64,000 nucleotides of DNA from Chromobacterium sp. IIBBL 290-4 (lineage in GTDB: Bacteria > Pseudomonadota > Gammaproteobacteria > Burkholderiales > Chromobacteriaceae), in NCBI RefSeq assembly GCF_024207115.1, contig NZ_CP100128.1, positions 1,116,001 to 1,180,000 on the forward strand. The letters run 5' to 3'. The notes beneath the pieces are model-generated. The model saw nothing but the letters and a program-made list of their open reading frames with translations. It did no database searches and had not been told where the DNA came from. The translations under genes were made by a program, and so were the position numbers. Shown here piece after piece: positions 59,828 through 64,000 of this stretch. The number at the start of each line of letters is the position of its first letter. Position 1 is the stretch's first letter.

Positions 59828-59878
59828 GGCCGGCTGCCCTTGCGGAGCAACCGGCCTCGTCACGCGGCAAATCCCGCG
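59828..59878 (-). promoter_or_regulatory. Stem-loops in the oppA-oppB gap
   Basis: GGCCGG (59828-59833) with CCGGCC (59851-59856), extended by an inner GC pair, and CGCGG (59863-59867) with CCGCG (59874-59878). No U-run follows either on the minus strand. Such structures after a binding-protein gene commonly protect its mRNA 3' end and reduce downstream levels. Confidence 0.5.
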
Positions 59879-59887
59879 TCGTTCCGC

Positions 59888-61504
59888 TTAGTGCTGAATG
59901 ATGTACAGGTACTTGCTGCGGTAACGGTCAGCCGTATTCTTCAGCGAGTAGCCGCCAACATAAGGCTTCACCAAACGCGGCAGGGTGTATTGCAACACCG
60001 GGATCATCGGGTAGTCGTCCATCACCACCTTGGTGGCCTGGGTCAGCAGCTCGGTGCGCTTGGCCGCGTCGGTGGTGGCGTTGCCCTGGTTGATCAACTC
60101 TTCCGCTTTCTTGTTGCAGTTGAAGTTGTCGTTCTGGGTGTTGCCGCACTGCACCAGGGCCAGGAAGGTGGTGGCGTCGTTGTAGTCGGCCAGCCAGCCG
60201 TTGCGGGCGATCTGATAGTCGCCGTCATGGCGCTTCTTCAGGAATACCTTGAACTCGGTGTTGTCCATGGTGGTATTCAGGCCCAGCTTGGTTTTCCACT
60301 CGGAGGCCACGAAGATGGCCATCTTCTTGTGGTAGTCGCTGGTATTGTAGGAGAGCTTGATGGCGGTGCCCGGCTTCACGCCGGCCTGGGCCAACAGCTT
60401 CTTGGCCTCTTCCACGCGCTTGGCCATCGGCCACTTCGCCCAGTCGTAGGTGGACGGTTTGGCGCCGTGCACGCCGTTGACCATCACGCTATAGGCCGGT
60501 TGCTGGCCGTCGGCGGTGATCTTGCTGGCCAACAGATCGCGGTCCACCACCATGGACAGCGCCTTGCGCACGCGGATGTCCTTCATCAGCGGGTCTTTAT
60601 TGTTCAGACCATAGTAGCGCAAGCCCAGGATGGTGTTGTTCTTCAGGTCCTTCGGCATTTCGCTCTTCAGCTTGGCGAAGGTGCCGGGCGGAATTTCATA
60701 AGTCATGTCGGTCTGGCCCGACAGGTAGAGCTTGTTGTCAGCGTTCTGGTCTTCGATCGGCAGGAAGCTCACCTTGGTCAGCTGGACGTTCTTGGCGTCC
60801 CAGTACTGGGCGTTCTTCTCGATCACGACCTTGCTGTTGACTTGCCAGTCTTTCAGCACGTAGGGGCCGTTGGATACCATCTTGCCCGGCTTCACCCAAT
60901 CCTTGCCGTATTTGTCGATCACGGCCTTGGGGGCGGGGCCGAGCTGGGCGTTGGACATCAGTTCCGGCAGATAGGACACCGGGAAGGCGGTCTTCACTTC
61001 CAGGGTAAACTTGTCCAGCGCCTTCACGCCGATGGCGGAGTTCGGCTTCTTGCCGGCGACGATGTCGGCGCCGTTTTCGAAGAAGATGCCGAAGGTGCCG
61101 GCGTAAGGCGCGGCCAGCTTCGGATCCACCAGGCGGCGGATGCCGTAGACGAAGTCGTCGGCAGTCACGATGTTGCCGTCGGACCATTTGGCGTTCTTGC
61201 GCAGCTTGAACACCCAGGTGGTCGGATTGGTCTGTTTCCAGGACTCCGCCACGCCCGGCTGCACTTTGCCGTCGTTGTCGGTGGCGGTCAGCGCTTCGAA
61301 CAGGTCATGGGTGATGATGTTGGCGGGCACGCCTTCCACCACCATCGGGTCCAGCGACTCCGGCTCGGAGCCGTTGGAGCGCACCAGTTCCTGCTTGGCG
61401 GCCAGCTTGACGCCGGCCGGGATATTGGCGGCGAACACGGAACCCGAGGCCAGGGCCAGCGCGACCGCGCCGGCGATCGCCTTCAGCGATTGCTTGTTAG
61501 TCAT
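59888..61504 (-). CDS. oppA: Periplasmic oligopeptide-binding protein OppA
   Basis: A 538-residue extracytoplasmic binding protein (SBP_bac_5). Signal peptide about 1-25 (AIAGAVALALASGSVFAAN); no lipobox, so it is soluble in the periplasm as in enterobacteria. The family opening LVRSNGSEPESLDPMVVEGVPANIITHDLFEALT is clear, followed by WVFKLRKNAKWSDGNIVTADDFVYGIRRLVDP and SNGPYVLKDW. Captures di- to oligopeptides and delivers them to OppBCDF. First gene of oppABCDF. A hairpin (61528-61550) lies in its leader close to the ribosome site AAGGAGAG. The four peptidases at 31-39 kb could supply its substrates. Confidence 0.96.
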   Translation of the reverse strand: MTNKQSLKAIAGAVALALASGSVFAANIPAGVKLAAKQELVRSNGSEPESLDPMVVEGVPANIITHDLFEALTATDNDGKVQPGVAESWKQTNPTTWVFKLRKNAKWSDGNIVTADDFVYGIRRLVDPKLAAPYAGTFGIFFENGADIVAGKKPNSAIGVKALDKFTLEVKTAFPVSYLPELMSNAQLGPAPKAVIDKYGKDWVKPGKMVSNGPYVLKDWQVNSKVVIEKNAQYWDAKNVQLTKVSFLPIEDQNADNKLYLSGQTDMTYEIPPGTFAKLKSEMPKDLKNNTILGLRYYGLNNKDPLMKDIRVRKALSMVVDRDLLASKITADGQQPAYSVMVNGVHGAKPSTYDWAKWPMAKRVEEAKKLLAQAGVKPGTAIKLSYNTSDYHKKMAIFVASEWKTKLGLNTTMDNTEFKVFLKKRHDGDYQIARNGWLADYNDATTFLALVQCGNTQNDNFNCNKKAEELINQGNATTDAAKRTELLTQATKVVMDDYPMIPVLQYTLPRLVKPYVGGYSLKNTADRYRSKYLYIIQH

Positions 61505-61527
61505 CTTCTACTCTCCTTGTTCTGTCT

Positions 61528-61550
61528 CCGCCTCGTCAGTCGCGAGGCGG
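61528..61550 (-). promoter_or_regulatory. Leader hairpin upstream of oppA
   Basis: CCGCCTCG (61528-61535) pairs with CGAGGCGG (61543-61550), seven-base loop, directly upstream of the AAGGAGAG ribosome site. The plus strand carries TTTTTTT after the stem, so it could also end antisense transcripts. oppA leaders are a frequent small-RNA target in enteric bacteria; nothing here proves that. Confidence 0.45.
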
Positions 61551-61591
61551 GGGATTTTTTTCACTCGATTGTATCCAGAGTGGGTGCGCTG

Positions 61592-61621
61592 ATTATGCGC
61601 TGAGGATTTTGAATACTTCAA
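61592..61621 (-). promoter_or_regulatory. Candidate promoter of oppABCDF
   Basis: On the minus strand TTGAAG (complement of 61616-61621), 18-base spacer, CATAAT (complement of 61592-61597). This gives a leader of about 80 bases that includes the 61528-61550 hairpin. A TACAAT nearer the gene (complement of 61569-61574) is an alternative -10 without a matching -35. Confidence 0.45.
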
Positions 61622-61880
61622 GCCCCTCGAACGACAATATGCCATTCATTTTTCTAAGAAAGAAAAATTTGTCCGACAATGGACTTTTAAGGCAAATCAA
61701 CGGCCTGCGATGCGAGTTTGTTTTATACAAACAGCATTCAGATATGTCGGATACTGATTTGAGCTTTCAGAAAAACTAATGGCTAAAACGCCGACGGGCA
61801 AGCAAAGAAGAGTAAAAACCGCGGTTACACATCAGTGTTTTCTGATATGCAAAAAATGAGGAAAGAAGCGAAAACAAACA
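61622..61880. other. AT-rich stretch between oppA promoter and pyrC terminator
   Basis: About 260 bases, markedly AT-richer than the average, with no supportable gene. Small inverted repeats such as GTTTGT-TTTAT-ACAAAC near 61715-61731 are visible. The oppA promoter may have upstream activator sites here. Confidence 0.4.
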
Positions 61881-61905
61881 GAAAAGCGCGCCAAGCGGCG
61901 CGCCG
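61880..61905 (-). terminator. Terminator of pyrC
   Basis: Stem GCGCGCC (61886-61892) / GGCGCGC (61897-61903), four-base loop, then TTTTCTGTTT on the minus strand. About 50 bases after the pyrC stop. Confidence 0.85.
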
Positions 61906-61952
61906 TGGAAAAACTTTCAACGAAGCCGGGAAAACTCAGCCTCGCACTGGCT

Positions 61953-62987
61953 TCAGCCTTGCAATCGCCACTGCACGGTTTCGCCCGCGCGCAGCGGCAC
62001 CAGGCTGTCGCCCGGATAAGGCAGGCTGGCCGGCACTGTCCAGCTCTCTTTAAGCAATGTGATGCGGTCTGGATTGGCTGGCAAACCATAGAAAGCCGGG
62101 CCGTTCATGCTGGCGAAAGTTTCCAGCTTGTCCAGCGCGCCTGCCGCCTCAAAGGCCTCGGCGTACAGTTCGATCGCCGCGTTGGCGGTATACATGCCGG
62201 CGCAGCCGCAAGCCGCCTCCTTGGCGCCTTTCGCATGCGGCGCGCTGTCGGTGCCGAGGAAGAACTTGGCCGAGCCGGAAGTCGCCGCCTTGAGCAACGC
62301 CTGGCGGTGCAGCTCGCGCTTGAGCACCGGCAGGCAATAGTGGTGCGGGCGGATGCCGCCGACGAACAGCGCGTTGCGGTTCATCAGCAGGTGGTGGGCG
62401 GTGATGGTGGCGGCGATATTGGCCGGCGCGGCGGCGACGAACTCGGCCGCCTCTCGGGTGGTGATGTGCTCGAACACCACCTTCAGCGTCGGCAGCTTGG
62501 CCAGCAGCGGCTTCATCACCCGCTCGATGAACACCGCCTCGCGGTCGAACACGTCGATATCGGCATCGGTGACTTCGCCATGCACCAACAGCGGCATGCC
62601 GACCTCAGCCATCGCCTGCAGCGCCGGCATCGCGTGGGCGATATCGGTGACGCCGTGATCGGAGTTGGTGGTGGCGCCGGCCGGATACAGTTTGACACCA
62701 TGGACGAAGCCACAGGCCTTGGCCTTGCGGATCTCCTCGGCGCTGGTTTTATCGGTGAGGTACAAGGTCATCAGCGGCTCGAAAGCGCTGCCGGCCGGGC
62801 GCGCGGCCAGGATGCGCTCGCGGTAGGCGGCGGCGGCTTCCACCGTGGTGACCGGCGGCTTCAGATTGGGCATCACGATGGCGCGGCCCATCTGGCGGCA
62901 GGTGTCGGGCAGCACCGCTGCCAGCGCGTCGCCATCGCGCAAGTGGAGGTGCCAGTCGTCGGGACGGATCAGGGTGAGAGTCTGCAT
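61953..62987 (-). CDS. pyrC: Dihydroorotase (class II)
   Basis: A 344-residue cytosolic zinc amidohydrolase that closes carbamoyl-aspartate to dihydroorotate in pyrimidine synthesis. Metal site [11 protein letters not shown] (His-x-His near 14-16), [13 protein letters not shown], the carboxylated lysine region [31 protein letters not shown], and [22 protein letters not shown] with the catalytic aspartate. Length and motifs match the short E. coli-like class. Transcribed leftward after the TusA-family gene, but a terminator-like hairpin (63014-63045) separates them. Start [12 protein letters not shown] is the family opening. Confidence 0.97.
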   Translation of the reverse strand: MQTLTLIRPDDWHLHLRDGDALAAVLPDTCRQMGRAIVMPNLKPPVTTVEAAAAYRERILAARPAGSAFEPLMTLYLTDKTSAEEIRKAKACGFVHGVKLYPAGATTNSDHGVTDIAHAMPALQAMAEVGMPLLVHGEVTDADIDVFDREAVFIERVMKPLLAKLPTLKVVFEHITTREAAEFVAAAPANIAATITAHHLLMNRNALFVGGIRPHHYCLPVLKRELHRQALLKAATSGSAKFFLGTDSAPHAKGAKEAACGCAGMYTANAAIELYAEAFEAAGALDKLETFASMNGPAFYGLPANPDRITLLKESWTVPASLPYPGDSLVPLRAGETVQWRLQG

Positions 62988-63013
62988 GGTGGGTGGCTTT
63001 GCATCGTAAATGG

Positions 63014-63045
63014 ATAAAACAATGGCGACGGAACAACCGTCGCCA
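63014..63045 (-). terminator. Terminator between the TusA-family gene and pyrC
   Basis: Stem TGGCGACGG (63023-63031) / CCGTCGCCA (63037-63045), AACAA loop, followed on the minus strand by TTGTTTTA. Lies just after the tusA-like stop. Confidence 0.75.
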
Positions 63046-63052
63046 ATCGCGC

Positions 63053-63283
63053 TTATTTTCGCTTGAGCACCATCCGGAACTTGCCCTCGCCGGTGGTGGT
63101 CGATTCCAGCAGGCCGTTGCCGGTCTGGCGGCAGAAGGCCTCGAAATCCTTGGGCGCGCCCGGATCGGTGGCGATCACCTCCAGCACGGCGCCGCTGGCC
63201 ATGTCGGCTAGCGCCTTCTTGGCGCGCAAAATCGGCAGCGGGCAGTTCAGGCCGGAAAGATCAATCTGTTTATCGGGTGTCAT
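63053..63283 (-). CDS. TusA-family sulfurtransferase
   Basis: A 76-residue cytosolic protein of the TusA/SirA/YedF fold. The active cysteine is in the C-P-x-P motif [17 protein letters not shown] (Cys14). The rest follows as [28 protein letters not shown]. It carries persulfide sulfur to acceptors such as tRNA thiolation, molybdenum cofactor or other pathways; the branch is not resolved by sequence alone. It is divergent from the NRDE gene and upstream of pyrC, with a hairpin between them. Confidence 0.9.
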   Translation of the reverse strand: MTPDKQIDLSGLNCPLPILRAKKALADMASGAVLEVIATDPGAPKDFEAFCRQTGNGLLESTTTGEGKFRMVLKRK

Positions 63284-63398
63284 GGGCCGGTGTCCTTCCC
63301 CGGATCGGGTTACAATTGAGTCAGGCGCAGCCGCTCGATGCCGGCCGCAGCCCGATAGTTTACGCCTTCGTCACGCCATACCCAAATCGGTCCGCAAT

Positions 63399-64000
63399 AT
63401 GTGCATTATCGCTTTCGCCTATAAAATGCCGGGCATGGGCCAACTGGTCCTGCTGGGCAACCGCGATGAATACTATGCCCGCCCCGCCGCGCCGCTGGAC
63501 TGGTGGCCGGAATATCCCCACACCCTGGGCGGCCGCGACCTGCAGTCCGGCGGCAGCTGGCTGATGGTGGACGGCCGCAACCGCATCGCCGCCATCACCA
63601 ATTTCCGCGACGGCTTCCCGCCCAAGGCGGAGCGCTCCCGCGGCGAACTGGTGCAGCGCTTTGTCACCGGCGACGAAGACCCGTTCGCCTTCGCCGACTG
63701 GCTGCGCGCCGAATGTCATCATTACGGGCCGTTCAATCTGCTGTTCGGCACCACCTCGGACTTGTTCTTCTTCCACAGCCCCGGCCGCCAGATCGCCCGC
63801 GTCACGCCCGGCATCCACACCCTGTCCAACGCCACGCTGGACACTCAGTGGTTCAAGAGCAAGCGGCTGGCGGAATACCTGGCCGAATTCGGCCGTCCGC
63901 CGACCGAAGACCAAGCTTATGCGGCGCTGACGGACTCGACGCCGGCCGGTCCTGGCGAATTGCCGAATACCCGCATCGGCCTCGCACTGGAGAAAATCCT
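63399..64000 (+). CDS. NRDE/TANGO2 family protein, cut off by the window edge
   Basis: Partial gene: 200 residues are visible. It begins MCIIAFAYKMPGMGQLVLLGNRDEYYARPAAPLDWWPEYP with the text divided only for description; the N-R-D-E box and the invariant Cys2 mark the TANGO2/NRDE family, an N-terminal-nucleophile-like fold possibly linked to haem handling in homologues. GGRDLQSGGSWLMVDGRNRIAAITNFRDG and THTLSNATLD-type text (IHTLSNATLDTQWFKSKRL) follow as expected. A TACAAT at 63311-63316 may be part of its promoter. The 3' end lies beyond the window, so length and neighbours cannot be judged. Confidence 0.88.
   Translation, partial: MCIIAFAYKMPGMGQLVLLGNRDEYYARPAAPLDWWPEYPHTLGGRDLQSGGSWLMVDGRNRIAAITNFRDGFPPKAERSRGELVQRFVTGDEDPFAFADWLRAECHHYGPFNLLFGTTSDLFFFHSPGRQIARVTPGIHTLSNATLDTQWFKSKRLAEYLAEFGRPPTEDQAYAALTDSTPAGPGELPNTRIGLALEKI

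Noticed and set aside
61835..62053. Small basic protein starting MFSDMQKMRKEAK
   Set aside because: Runs through the pyrC terminator and into pyrC on the opposite strand; no ribosome site and no family resemblance.
1..64000. CRISPR arrays, tRNA or rRNA genes, prophage
   Set aside because: No regularly spaced repeats, cloverleaf-type sequences with CCA ends, rRNA-like stretches or phage structural genes were seen.

Overview
The window is about 64 kb of GC-rich chromosome (roughly two thirds G+C by eye) from a Gram-negative proteobacterium. The gene set fits a Chromobacterium-like member of the Neisseriales best: SecA with a zinc-binding tail, Tat-exported phosphatases, OppABCDF, YfaZ and TusA-type proteins. 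That placement is inferred from protein resemblance and composition only. Coding is dense, with no rRNA, tRNA or CRISPR seen. One intact insertion sequence is present, and three AT-rich islands (about 19.7-20.3, 46.3-46.5 and 61.6-61.9 kb) stand out from the background.

Layout. 0-2 kb: the cut-off start of a DUF2087 gene, then a complete IS1595-type element that landed in the U-tract of the secA terminator. 2-13 kb: secA; a divergent Tat-exported PhoD phosphatase; a two-gene ABC transporter with no visible binding protein; a DUF721/DciA-like protein; a Tat-exported AcpA-type phosphoesterase; an LprI-like secreted protein. 13-19 kb: a MarR regulator with a double palindromic operator, an alpha/beta hydrolase and a CynX-type MFS carrier, then an MscS channel and proA. 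19-20 kb: an AT-rich minus-strand pair, a 63-residue double-glycine-leader peptide followed by a membrane-anchored ClpP-like serine protease. 20-30 kb: WbuC-like cupin, a small secreted protein, a cluster of DnaA-box-like sites ahead of a DUF2252 gene, a chemoreceptor, a PuuA-type glutamine synthetase, UspA, TlyA and a BCCT carrier.

30-40 kb carries yceH, yfaZ with a hairpin over its ribosome site, and four consecutive peptidases (M13, S46, S9 and prolyl oligopeptidase). 40-46 kb: a solute-binding-like protein with a small hydrolase, threonine aldolase, a zinc-ribbon mini-protein, a translationally coupled pair (a cut-down MCP-like protein plus a diiron ODP-type beta-lactamase-fold protein, possibly an oxygen or iron sensor), tcdA, a VOC protein and a CDP-diacylglycerol pyrophosphatase.

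46.3-53.6 kb is an apparent operon behind an AT-rich control region with three inverted repeats: an MdfA-like exporter, a LuxE-type acyl-protein synthetase, a LuxC-PaaK fusion, a second PaaK-like adenylating enzyme and a GNAT acyltransferase. Together these look like activation, reduction, acylation and export of an unknown small molecule. It and the double-glycine peptide/protease pair are the best candidates for undescribed systems. 53.5-64 kb: GFA, YbjQ, SDR and DUF3224 proteins, a REPIN-like repeat pair, the complete oppABCDF operon, pyrC, a TusA-family protein and the start of an NRDE/TANGO2 gene.
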